Of a stretch of 64,000 nt of DNA, positions 26,180 through 38,100 are shown one piece after another. The translations under genes and the position numbers were made by a program. Source of the DNA: Blastobasis lacticolella (lineage: Eukaryota > Arthropoda > Insecta > Lepidoptera > Blastobasidae); NCBI GenBank assembly GCA_905147135.1, contig LR990046.1:12120501-12184500 (forward strand), in the 5' to 3' direction. Each line of letters opens with the position of its first letter. Within the stretch, counting starts at the first letter, position 1. The notes beneath the pieces were generated by a model. The model did not search any database, had not been told where the DNA came from, and was given only the letters and a program-made list of their open reading frames with translations.

Positions 26180-27603
26180 CTTGCCGTACACTGATTCGTT
26201 ACATCAATTTCAAGAAACACATCACCATTGTAACATTTTAACAATCATCACATAGTAATTTTCACGCCACTAAATAAAATTCAGTCTTCATCTAATAAAA
26301 TCAATTTTATCCATTTCAAACACATTTCGGGGAGATCGAAAAACGCGTAAACCTAGCAAGCAAGCGAGCAAGCGAACTTGAAGCGAATACAAACCATAGA
26401 CAAATCTCAAATTCTCAACGGACCATCAACGGACGGACAGAAAGTCAGTCAACGATCAACGATGGCTGGCGCACCATGGACCTACTAAAATACCTATACC
26501 TTGTCTAAAATAGGATGATAATTTTGACAGCTCACAAATTGTTGGTCTTTGGCGCACGCCTATGAAGTTTCGTGTTTTTTTTCGGTAAAATGTACTACGG
26601 AAGATGTCGTACTTCATAGACAGGCCCCGCCCCTTTAGTGAAGTGTCACGAATAACGAATAACAACAGACAATCGAAAATCGGTATTGATAAAATAAAAT
26701 CGAGTATTAAAAATTAATATTTAGGTAACCTTATTATTTTTTGTAACTAAACTCTTATCCCTTGTTTGGATTTCACCCTAAGAGACCTATTACAACAACG
26801 AATTCGAGTCGCGCGTATTCTACGTAATAGGATGACTGACCGAATAGTGACACGCACGGGTCGAAATCGTCGTTGTGGAAGGGTTTTTAATGTCGTATTA
26901 ATAAATTATTATTACAAAAGAAAATAAATAGTTTATTTTGTATAACATGTACTGAATACCCATGCAACTATCGATTCCAAGTTCTATGAGAATGATAATC
27001 GAAAATCGAATAGATTCATTAACGATTTTACATTACCCCATCCCTACTGTGAATTGTCAACATTATCATCCTATTTTAGACAAGGTATACAAGAAAAAGG
27101 TGCATATAAGTACAACAGCACTTTGTGGTAAACTTCATCGAAATAAATGTACTATGAACAAATCTATGTGTTCATAGTATGAGTAGGTACTGTGCTGAAA
27201 AAACTAACTGATAGAGATAGTTAGAACGGAGTCATTTCATCCCACTCCATTAGTGTATGACCATATTTTGACCAACCAATGAGACATTTGTGGAATCATT
27301 ATTAACAATTTGACATTAACATATTCTATCTATCTATATCAATACCTACTGTACTAAAAAGAGGTACAGTGTAAGGTGTGGTAATCTCCAAAAGTTGGTG
27401 AAACCGATTTTGAACCCGAAAAAATTATTGCCACCCTTCGCTATATGGAAATCGACGTTGCCATGGTATGATACAATATTAAAGTCAACTACGAGTTACC
27501 GATGTATATTTTTTATATTCAATCAATAAAATCAAATTCGTAGAAAGACATGTTTTGGTAAGTTTGTTTATCAGAAAATACATACAATGAACAGATTATT
27601 GCA
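26180..27603. promoter_or_regulatory. pbl: Upstream region of pebble
   Basis: Should contain the 5' UTR and main promoter of pebble, directed leftward. It is AT-rich and I see no convincing core promoter motif. An inverted pair, CTTGTCTAAAATAGGATGAT near 26500 and ATCATCCTATTTTAGACAAG near 27065, suggests a remnant inverted-repeat element between them. Confidence 0.4.
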
Positions 27604-27615
27604 AAAGGGTACTTT

Positions 27616-29013
27616 CAATCATCATCATCGTCCTAGCGCTTATCCCGGCCTCTGCCAGGGTCCGCTTTCCTATAAGTCCTTCTCCATTTCGCCCGGTCCT
27701 CGGCATCCTCGCGTCGTAAGCCGTTGGCTCTCGCATCCGACTCAGCGGTGTCAATCCATCGCTTCTTGGGTCGCCCACGGGGCCTCTTTCCTGATGACCT
27801 CTTTCCCGGCATGTTCAGGCACCTATTTCCCACGTATCCCTGAGGCTTACGCAACACGTAACCAAACCAGCGCAGGCGAGCCTCCTCGATCTTGTCCGCG
27901 ATATCCCTCACGCCAAGGACTGCCACGGATGTATTCATAACGTACTCGATCGAGCCATGTAACTCCGCACATCCAGCGCAGCATTTTCATTTCGTTAGCG
28001 TGAAGTTCGCGAACGTGTTTCGTCAGCGCTGGGCATGTCTCGCAGCCATAGAGCATTACAGGTCTAATTATACTCTTGTATATAAGCCCTTTGAACTTGA
28101 CAGAGATTTTAGGGTCACAGATGACTGCCGTAAGTTCCCGCCGTTTGGCCCAAGCTGCAGAGATTCGGGACTTGACATCGGGGCCGATATCACCAGACTC
28201 GTGCATCACGGATCCGAGGTATTTAAATTTATCTGTTCTATTAACAGTTTCGTTACCTATAGGGATGGTGGCCATATACTCTGCAGCTGGCCATATACTC
28301 TGTTTTGGCGACGTTCAGTTTCAAACCACCGTTTTCTAGCACGTCCTTCCACGTGTTTACCCTGGTCTCAAGGTCCTGCCTAAGCTTGTTCACCAGTACA
28401 ATGTCGTCAGCGTACTTCATAAGCCAGAGAGGCATGTCCTGAATATCCGCTAAGAAGGCATCGAGCACATTGCAAAACAAGTAAGGACACAGCACAGAGC
28501 CCTGGTGAACACTTACAGTAATCGGGAAGGGATTAGTATGACCTACGATGGTTTTGACTACAGCTCCAGTATTGGCATACATGTCCTGTATAATACAAAT
28601 GTACGCCTCGGGCACCGACTTTGCTTTCAGGGCCCACCAAATTATCTCCCGGGGGACACTGTCGAATGCCCTCTGCAGGTCAAGGAATGCCTAATGCAAC
28701 GGTTGATTCCTACAGCAATGGGACTCCTGGAGGACCCTGAAAGCAAAGATTGGATCCATATTGCTGCAGCCCGGCCTGAAGCTGTATTGGCATTCCGACA
28801 AGGCGCATTCCTGGCGAAGTCTCTGGTCAATAATCCGTTCGAATAGCTTCATTGTGTGGCTCATAAGTTTGATACCTCGATAGCTGCCGCACTCTTGCAC
28901 ACTGCCTTTTCCTTTATAGATCGGCCGTGATAATATTTACGCGCTACGCGTCAGGTATAAGCCCCGTAGATACAATCCCTTTGAAAAGCTCACTTTATTA
29001 CAGTATTTCGGCG
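27616..29013 (-). mobile_element. 5'-truncated non-LTR retrotransposon with decayed reverse transcriptase
   Basis: On the minus strand the frames read, in order, GSYRGIKLMSHTMKLFERII, a segment with SVHQGSVLCPYLF, the catalytic MKYADDIVLV box, and a C-terminal basic tail with [10 protein letters not shown]. Reading is broken by frameshifts and stops. It ends in a GAT-repeat tail on the left. A near-perfect duplication, aaagggtacttt plus AAT after one mismatch, flanks it at 27604-27619 and 29014-29029. RTE-like affinity is my impression; the non-LTR class is secure. There is no endonuclease, so it is a dead 5'-truncated copy. Confidence 0.88.
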
Positions 29014-29029
29014 AAAGGGTACTTTGAAT

Positions 29030-30238
29030 ATTTCACCTTATTCGTACGAAATCTACTAAACCTTAACCTGGCAATGAGGATCAACCATTATTTTTGTTTA
29101 GTGACTTTTCCAAGCTCAAATTAAACCACATGAATGACTGCGAAGAAATTTTCACGATATCGCTTAAACCAGATATATTAAATGCCCTAGAACACTGTGA
29201 TTTTGGCATGTCTGATGACGTCATTCGATACTTGGGTAAACCGGGATTACGATTCATGTAATAAAGCACACATTCAAATCCATATAACGTACGCATTTCA
29301 AAATAGACTTCAAAAATGATTTTAGGTTCTGTGTTTCATTGCTGTGAAAATGAGTTCAGAAAAATCAGAAAATCATTCTACCATATGATTAAACCTTATT
29401 GTTAAAAAGGGACACATTGACTCCGTTCTTGACGTCTCTAGCGGACCGCGGCTCCTTTTCATTCAATACAAATCTAACGCTACGCTACGTAGATTGCAAA
29501 CTAAACTCGCGCTCTTTACACATATTTTTATATAACACGCGACGTACCTTTAAGATTTGTTTTCTCGACATTTCGGTAGGGTTACACCCAGCGTGGCCAC
29601 GAGAAGACATCGCGTGTAAGTCCCGCCTAATATAATAATATATCTGTTTTTCATTTTACGTATTTCGGCAAGTGGGTTCCTGGGTTATTATTTCGATAGT
29701 ATTATTACAGATAAAAAACACTACACAAGCATTATTATTTCGATGAGCGCACGCCAAAGAAATTTGCTCTACGTCCAATATCTTTAGTGCACGCATAGTG
29801 CACATTATATTGTTCATGCATGTCACATCACTATTGTTGGCAGTTGGCAGCTTTGTTGCGCAGCGAACGTCAAGCAAATGTCATTGTGTCAAGTTGGTAT
29901 TGGACTCAAAGACCAAGAATTCCTTGATTTTACTGTAGTTTTTTTTTCTATTTCAGATTCGGAAATCATAATCTGTGTCGGAAATCGGACTTTATCTTTG
30001 CTTGAATCTTGACATGACAAGGCAAGCGCAGCAAGCACAACCAAGGCTCAGCAGCAATCAAAAGCAAAGTGGCAAAGCGCAAAGTAACCAACAATACGTA
30101 CAATTTAATACGGTGTTTCGATAAGATAAAGTTCCAAGCTTTATTTGCATATTGATAATGATATAACAATGGGAGAGAACAATACGTAAATAGTATATCG
30201 TACATACATACGTCTAATAAATTATTCCACGGTTCAGA
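29030..30238. promoter_or_regulatory. Upstream region of the DUF89 phosphatase gene
   Basis: AT-rich, without a recognised gene or clear repeat. The right part should hold the promoter and 5' UTR of the gene starting at 30239. I see no distinct core element. Confidence 0.35.
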
Positions 30239-31603
30239 ATGGAACATTTTGGTTTGTCTCATATATTGTGGGAGCCAGATAAATATAATCCGGATACTTT
30301 GGACCTGTTAGTCGATGAAGAAGCAAGAGAATATTGGCTCAACACTTGCGAAAAACTGGTTGAAAAATACGTAAATTTTGCTTTGGCTAATACAGATGAC
30401 CCAACAGTTGAAATAAGAGCTTTAAAATTCAAGACATGCTACGTGGAGGCGATAAAAGAACTTAGGATTAATCCGCTGTAAGTATAGAACCACTAGACTC
30501 CCCTTTATCAAAACTACTGTTCTTTTAGGTAGTAATAATTTTGTTATTCTTTAGTGCCCATGGACAGTTGACTATACGTCTCCTACTTGATGTAAATGAA
30601 ACTTGTCTGCGGTCTCAAGGGTTCTTTGATTTGTGGAAGCAGCAAAAGAAATATGAGAATGAAACAGCATTGGCTAAACTTGGTGCAAGATTAGCTGAAA
30701 TTGATGCTCTACCTGATGATAGGCAGCGGTGGCTGGAGCTATGTAGAGGTGTTTTAGCAGGTAATACTTCATATTACTTAGCTCAAATTTCAATTGTGCC
30801 ATGACTGTATAATTATTTCAAATTTCAGGAAATATGTTTGATTGGGGTGCTCAGGCTGTGACAAGTATTCTAAATTGTGGACTTTATGAAGCTCTACAGA
30901 AGATCCAAGAAAGACCATGGCTGTATGACGGTCTAGAGAAATGGATAGAAAAATTAGAGGTATCTTAATTGTTTTGTATAGTACCTATTTGTATTTCAGT
31001 AGAAGGCACTTAATTTTTGTTGTAATATTCCAGAAAACTGTTCACCAATGTGCAGCCATATTTGTAGATAACAGTGGTGTTGACATAGTATTGGGTATTT
31101 TGCCCTTTGTGAGAGCTTTACTGCTAAGAGGTACTTCTGTAATATTATGTGCCAATGAATGGCCTGCCCTAAATGATGTGACAAATGAAGAGCTGGAAGA
31201 AATACTGCAACATGCTTCTCTTATATGTCCAGTTCTATCTGCTGCTATGGCCACAGGTGATCTAATCGTGAAATCTAGTGGTCAAAGAGGGCCATGTCTC
31301 GATTTAAGGACTATTAGTGTAGGTAAGTGACACAAAATTAGTAAATCAATTCAAAATAGTGGGCCTGTGATTAATGTGGTAAAATTTTTTGTTTAAGGTT
31401 TATGCACAGAAATGAAAGTACGAGGAGTGGATCTAATTGTATTAGAAGGAATGGGCAGAGCATTACACACTAACTTCAATGCAAGACTGGCTGTAGACTC
31501 ACTCAAATTAGCTGTTGTGAAGAATAATTGGTTGGCGCAACGCCTTGGTGGACCACTCTTTTCAGTTATCTTTATTTATGAAGAGAAGCCCATACAAGCA
31601 TAG
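30239..31603 (+). CDS. DUF89 metal-dependent phosphatase, 4'-phosphopantetheine phosphatase-like
   Basis: Exons 30239-30477, 30555-30760, 30829-30959, 31034-31322 and 31398-31603 join in phase to 356 residues. The sequence resembles the C-terminal domain of animal pantothenate kinase 4: [18 protein letters not shown] with D204 and N205; ALNDVT with D240; [38 protein letters not shown]; a final FSVIF. D204, N205 and D240 are the expected metal ligands. The family removes phosphate from 4'-phosphopantetheine and its oxidised or damaged forms, limiting unwanted CoA precursors. The protein is cytosolic by sequence, with no signal or membrane segment. No kinase half precedes it: the start ATG has a good context and the upstream DNA is non-coding, so this is a stand-alone phosphatase of normal length for that domain. 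The activity is inferred from family. Confidence 0.93.
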
Positions 31604-31788
31604 CATACTGATCCCTCAGTTTGGAACTTTAAGACAACAGTGTAATTTTCATTTCATTCTTAATTGAATGTCGAGTGCAGTGTTGACACCTAATGGAAGT
31701 GTTTCTGAATATATTGAGTGTTACCCTGAAATTTGATTTTCATTTATATTTTATAGAAATTCAAAGAAAAAGTGAGTGTATTCTATCA

Positions 31789-31794
31789 TTTATT
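31789..31794 (-). terminator. Poly(A) signal of the Mff-like gene
   Basis: AATAAA on the minus strand, about 330 nt past the stop at 32121 and only about 190 nt from the DUF89 stop. A plus-strand AATAAA lies at 32048-32053. If both are used, the convergent transcripts overlap by roughly 250 nt. Confidence 0.5.
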
Positions 31795-32120
31795 TAATGG
31801 AAAATGACCCACATCTAAACTAAAAGGTCACATCTCTTCCAACAGTTTTTACAGTACCTTAAATACAAAAGTGCAGAGTACACAAGTATAATGAAAATTC
31901 ATTGAACTGTACAAAGTTACATAAAAGGTACATGACAGTAAAAAAACATTACCTAAATGCTAACAAAGTATAAGTTTCCAGTTTAATATTTATGAATATT
32001 TGCTACAGAAGGATGCAATAACTTCTTTAACAAAATTAATGTAACCCAATAAATTCATCAATGTCAACAAATAGTTTAGTAGATAGTTATATACTTCATC
32101 TTATACATTTACTAAGAGGT

Positions 32121-33925
32121 TTAAGATCTATTCAACCAAGCAATTACTTTGAACAACAAATATGCTATCCCTATAGCATAGGCAATCTTTTCCTTCTGTT
32201 GTCTCTGCAGCTGATCAGATTCTATAGCCATCACCCTTCGATTCAGCTTCACTATCTGACGTCGTAAATGCACCAATTCCTCTCCAGTTGAGAGGCCTTC
32301 ACCATTACCCATTGGAGGAGTTGGATCTCTGTAATATAATATATTATCTTGATCAAATTGTTTTGGATGAATATAATTTAATATTGACATCATGGCCAAC
32401 AAGATTCAAGTTAAACATACCTCAACACTAAGCGTGACTCAGTCATTGTAGATTCATTGAAGATTTCAGGACGTGGTGTTGAACGAGCCCCATCACCTTG
32501 AGATCTAATTGTCCTTACATTCCTTGGGGGTGAATTTGGCATACCCAGAGGAAAATCATCAGCTGATGGGAAATAATGTTGGTCCAGAGTGATGACACGG
32601 GGTGGAGTACTCACTCGAATCATGCCTGGGTCTGTAGGCAATACTGCATTGTCCAATTGTATTTCTCTAGGTGTTGCTTTAGTTCCTATCCAATAAAACA
32701 AATTATACACATATAAACAAACATTACATTTCCCATTACACTGTAGAAATAAAGTCTGTAAACTATAAGTACATACTATAAAAATACTAAAATTTTTCAT
32801 GTAATATTTAATGTAACAAAAAGTGTAATCTCTTGGCAAATAAATAAACAAATAAAAGAAAATTCCACCCCATTTCTGCTTATTTGTTCGTGATAAACAA
32901 AAAGTAGCCCTGAGAAAATCCGTGCAAAACAGGGGAAATAATTTTGAAAATGATCTCTTTTTTTAGCAGTAACCTGGCCCACAGTAAAAGTTGGATAATC
33001 CATGAACAATTTTAAATTTATTCTAATATTTTTGAAACTACTGAACCAACTTTAATGAATCAAATCTAAGAACAATCCCGATTGAACTGGCTTTGGATTA
33101 GAGAAAACCACATCCTAATTGGTCCATTCATTTGGCAGCTACAATACCACAGACAGCCACACACCGCCACAGTCAAATTTATAAACCCACTTTTTTTGCC
33201 AAAGGTTAAAAATAAAAAAGTATTGTCATTGTGTTTTTATTACCTAAATTTATTTAAAACTCGTTTGGTATGCATGACATATTCCAAAATGGCTCACTAC
33301 ATAATCAGATATTGGACAGTGGCCTTTTTGCAGTTTGAAAACCTACTACCAATCAGTAGCCTTATTTCAATTACAGATCACAGAGCTAAATGATATTCAA
33401 TAAAAAGCAAAGAAATTAATCACAGACTGTGTCCGTGATACATAGGTATCCTTATTTGTAAATTTAAAACAGGTTTCACATGCCTTTGTAACTTGTGTGT
33501 GATCTGCTGGGAAAGTGTTATACTTATTGGAGGTCTAAGCAGCCTATATTGTATATGGAGATTAATTCTTGATTGTTTTCAATAATAATCAAAACTTTTT
33601 TCACAGTTTGTGTAAGTTAATTGGATAAGTAATTCTTACCAACATGTTGATCCTGTCCCATCACAAGTATCCGTTCTGGTACTTTCATATCAAATTTCTC
33701 ATTGGCGTAGTCCCAACCTGACACAATTCCATTAGGTGTAGTCTCATCCTCCACTATGTCGCCAGTGGCCTAAGAATCGAATTAGATTAATCATTTATAT
33801 CCTAGAGACATAGAATAGCAAGAAAGCCTATAACCATATTATAATAATTATACCTTGATTCTTTGAGGCACAGTCATATTGTGGCTGATGAGGCGAGCAT
33901 ACGCTTCTTCCGAAGTGAACTGCAT
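32121..33925 (-). CDS. Tango11: Mitochondrial fission factor (Mff/Tango11-like), tail-anchored
   Basis: Recruits the dynamin Drp1 to mitochondria and peroxisomes. Exons in coding order 33925-33854, 33769-33640, 32685-32421 and 32328-32121 give 224 residues with consistent phases. The N-terminal FTSEEAYARLISHNMTVPQR and VPERILVMG segments are the conserved Mff motifs. The middle is Pro/Ser-rich (GMIRVSTPPRVITLDQH). A coiled coil (ELVHLRRQIVKLNRRVMAIE) leads into a C-terminal hydrophobic anchor (AYAIGIAYLLFKVIAW) ending LNRS, the usual tail-anchor layout. Length fits insect Mff proteins. The 5' side faces UGGT head to head. The start is the first ATG of the conserved N-terminus. An extra upstream non-coding exon is possible. 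Confidence 0.93.
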
Positions 33926-34331
33926 TGCGACGTGATGGATAAAAGTGACCTACGCACGTAAAATACAGAGTTAAACAAATCTATTCTACCTTCACCCGTT
34001 AGCAGGGACAAAAGCAACTTCCACTTCACTGCAAAGGAGGGTGTGTATACTTTACAAATACGTCAAAATATTATAAAATTGGTGTAACCTGTATAATTTA
34101 TGGATCTCACTTACCCCAGACAGTAAAGTTAACACTTTTATAGCAATTAATCCATTGATTCGAGTTTTATTACTAAAATAATCAAAGGAAATGAGAAATA
34201 TTTAGCTTAGCTTTGCATAATGACAGTTGACCACAAATAAGAAAGAATTGTCCAATCAAATCAAATCCAAAATGCAACTCGATTTTATATTAAGTTTGTT
34301 TTGTGACTCTGGATTGAAGTCCTTTTGAGCC

Positions 34332-34351
34332 GTGCAGCTCTAGAGCTGCAC
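34332..34351. promoter_or_regulatory. Perfect 20-bp palindrome
   Basis: GTGCAGCTCTAGAGCTGCAC equals its own reverse complement. It contains two CAGCT E-box halves. It could bind a dimeric factor or be chance; nothing else marks it. Confidence 0.45.
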
Positions 34352-34924
34352 AAGTGGTTTGGTTTTCATATATGCGTCCACATGATGGCCCAAACTTTTG
34401 ACAAAATATTTGTCGCGATCTTGATCGACCCTTTACATTCTTTTGGCGGATGCCGTCAAATGATCGAAGACGCTCGGATCGTGATACAATCTAAGAATTT
34501 CGAGAAAATAAGAATTTCACGATTCATATCAACGATACGTACAGTAATCCACTGATTCGTTCGCGTGCGGAAGCGGAACTGCGAAATAGCTGTGTCTCGT
34601 TCGAACTATAGCGAGATTTGTTAGTAGCGTCCATGTCAGTACTGTTTCCTACTTCCTAGCCGAATGCGTCAGTACTGCGGGCGTAATGTGGCAAATGTTT
34701 TGACAAAAGTTTGGCCAACGCGTGCACAGTCTTCTTGGGTGAGAGCCGCCTGTCCTATTTTACATACGTAGGGCAACCTATGAAAAAAAAATAAACAGAA
34801 CACTAGATGTAGGGTAGGGTACATATATGAACACTTATTTCCTTTTTTTTGAGAACGCAGCCAAGTTGGTTGTTTGTGATGTCAATGTCTAGTCAACTGT
34901 CACAAAGCGCCGAGCGAGCCGTGC

Positions 34925-34943
34925 CGTGTTAATCTGTCATTGG
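34925..34943 (-). promoter_or_regulatory. ER-stress-response-element-like site upstream of UGGT
   Basis: Read on the minus strand: CCAAT, then exactly nine bases, then ACACG. The canonical ERSE is CCAAT-N9-CCACG, so the spacing is exact and four of five bases of the second half match. It lies 160 bp upstream of the start of an ER folding gene that is a known unfolded-protein-response target in animals. Confidence 0.45.
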
Positions 34944-35103
34944 TAGTTTAATTTTTCATTGCAGTCTAGAATTTTTACGATTTTCAGAGCAATTAACTAC
35001 TACCAGAATTATATCTGAAAGCATGAACTTATTGTTCTTGTCGTGTCATTGTATTTCATAACTAGTTAGTACATTTCCCAAATCTAGAATTCACTATCGC
35101 ATA

Positions 35104-38100
35104 ATGCGGGCTGCCGGTATAGGGCTTTGTTTAGTTACATTACTAGTTACACTTACATTAGCTACTACGAATACTGATTCTTTAAAAAGAGATGATAAGA
35201 GATCCAAGTCAGTGACATCCTTTGTAAGTGCAAAATGGGAAACTACACCTGTTGTATTGGAGTTGGCGGAGTACCTTTCCGAGGAAAGCTCCGATTTGTT
35301 CTGGACTTTTGTGGACGGAATAAATTCTTTAAAAAGTAGCTTGGATACTCTAGGTAAGAAAAACGCGTTTTTATAAATTCACTTATAAATTACACATGTT
35401 TTCTGTATATAGCAAACTATTTAAGGCTGGGCCTTCACCAAGTTATTTTGAAAGTAAAATATTCGGGATTCTATCAAGGTTTATAAACCTTTGCTGTACA
35501 GCCATAACCAGGTTAACCTGGTAAATTCTAATTAGAAAAGTTTGGGAACTGATTGATAATTTTTACCAACCGTTTGCTCCAAGGTCCAAAGTGTAACAGC
35601 TAATTCTTACCATGTTCTTGTCACCTAGTCTATGAGGCTAAACTTTAGTATATGGACGTTGAGTTGGGGACGTGTCTTTCTAAAAAGTTTCAGATTGTGT
35701 ATATTTGTAGTTTTCTCAAGCAAAAATGATTGAAAATTGGTACTTCCATACATTTAGAGTGATTAATTAATTAAGCCTAAAATTGGAATTACCTGTGTTG
35801 CTGGAGCAGTGGAATTACCTGTGTTATGATTAAAGATAATAATAATATTTATTAAAACATTAATCACAATTTCAGAAAATGATAAACAAGTGTATGATAC
35901 ATGCATTGCTGTTGCCAGCACTTTGTTAGCTCCTGCTCAGCTGCGCATGGCCAAGCTGGCCCTTTCCATGCATACTACTTCTCCTACTGTTCATATGTTT
36001 GATCAGATTGCCACACAGAATGGAGCGAAAGATATCAAATGTGATGCATTTGTGCATATAGCTAACAGAAAAATATGTGATACAGATGTGTTAAAAGATG
36101 TACTAAAATCTTATCAAAGCTATAATCCTGTAAGTAGAATGAAAGTAGAATGTTTTGTATAATTTGGCAAATATTAGTTTTATATTAAATTAATTAAATA
36201 TATTAATTGTTGGATTTGTATGGATTAATATTTTCGACAACAGCTTTGTTATAATAATTTGTTGTATTTTTAGGAGGATAATAAATTGGAGACCTATTTA
36301 CTAGACCATTCATACCCTGGAAGTGACAACCAAAGTTTGACTGCAATCTTATATGGTGAACTTGGCAGCAGAGATTTTAGTACAAAACACAGTATACTTG
36401 CTGGTTATGCAGACCGTAGGGCAATCAATTATGTTGTGCGGTGGAATGTGAAGGTTATATATTTTTGTTATTTAAATTTCTATACAATTACAATGTTTAT
36501 AAAGATTATAATCAACTCACTTATTTTCTGCACATTTTTTGTAATAGATAATATGAAATCACTCATATTTAACATAGTAGAATTTCAGATATTTATTTTA
36601 CATTGATACTATTTTATATTGATACTACTCTGGAAGAAAGACGGCAGCGCGGTGATCTCATTGAAACATATAAGATTTTATCATACCAGTACAATCTCCC
36701 TCACACGAAATGTTTATTACAAAAAAGGGCTGCAAGTCGCACAGAGGTCACGAAATGCAATTAGAATGCGCACCATCCAACACCAATACTGCACATCACT
36801 TCTTCTCTAACAGAGTGGTATCAAACTGGAACAAATTACCACAAAATGTTGTGACAGCTGTGTCAGTGAATTCCTTCAAGAACAGATTGGAGGAGTGGTT
36901 GAAGTCAAACAAACTGTCTCTACTTGATTTAAAATAACTTTCAACACTGTGTGATATAGACACATCAGCAACAATGCTGCTTGTCTATAACCTAAATAAA
37001 TAAATAAATTATTTTTTGTAGCCTCGTGGTCGGCCAAAACTTCGTCTGTCAGGATATGGGGTTGAGTTACAATTGAAGAGCACAGAATATAAGAGTCAGG
37101 ATGATTCAACACCTAAGGAATCTGATGCAGGGGATGCGCCAGCACCATCTGAAGAGGAGGACGAAAATGACCCACAAAATCAAATTGATGGTTTCAATTT
37201 TGGAAGATTGAAGTAAGTTTGTTGTCTCAGCATGTCCAATATTTTGCTACCAGTTCGGTCCGATTGAAGTCAAATTATTATGTTGAGGATCAAATGTACA
37301 TCAATAAGTTATTTATTTCACTTAATACTTATTTATCTTAGCCAACTAATATAAATAGTCAACAAGATAGCCACAAACCTCAAACTTGCTGATATATTCA
37401 CTCACAGGAACCTATTCCCTGCACTCCGTACACCGCTGGAGCGGTTTCGCCGCCACCTGTCAGAGTCTAGTGAAGAGTTGGCTCCACTGAAGGTGTGGCA
37501 GATGCAGGCACTCAGTATGCAGGCCGCGGCGGCGGTGGTGGACGCACAGGACGCGGGTGGCGACGAGGCGCTCCGGGTCCTTACTTCTATCGCTCAAAAC
37601 TTCCCTATGCAGGTATGAAACATTGTTATTCTTCATTCTTCAATGTCTCTGCGTGTGTCTACGGCAAAAACATGACGTTATGTATGTATACTTATAAAGA
37701 AGCAAACCAAAAAATTTTTGGAAGATATGTGGTGTGGTGATGGCGATGGGATGGCCGCGGTGTCGTTTTTTCGAAATCACAGGGTAGTGGGTCAGCTGTC
37801 TACAAATGTCCCGCTGATCATGTGTTCAAATGGGATTGAGTTTTAACGTTTGAAACAATTACGGCATAACCAACTTTCACGCGGGCGATAGCTGCTGTAC
37901 TTGTACTGCTGCATACTATTTGCACTTCTGTTGTAACAATATAAAGTTGATATTGAATTACCACTTAAAAGTGCTTGAGCATTTTCCTGAACTGAATTGA
38001 CCCACAGAAACTGGTTGGTCCAAAAGTTTCGCTCTGCTCATAAATGCTTGAATTTCGAATGTTACATATTTAAAACAGAAACTCTCTAATTGACTAAAAT

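Larger units (their letters stand above)
33926..35103. promoter_or_regulatory. Head-to-head promoter region of Mff-like gene and UGGT
   Basis: About 1.2 kb between divergent starts. It includes a perfect 20-bp palindrome at 34332-34351 and an ERSE-like site at 34925-34943. The rest is AT-rich with no recognised gene. Confidence 0.55.

Noticed and set aside
34325..34555. 76-codon open frame in the Mff/UGGT promoter region
   Set aside because: No family resemblance, no splice context, and composition like its non-coding surroundings.
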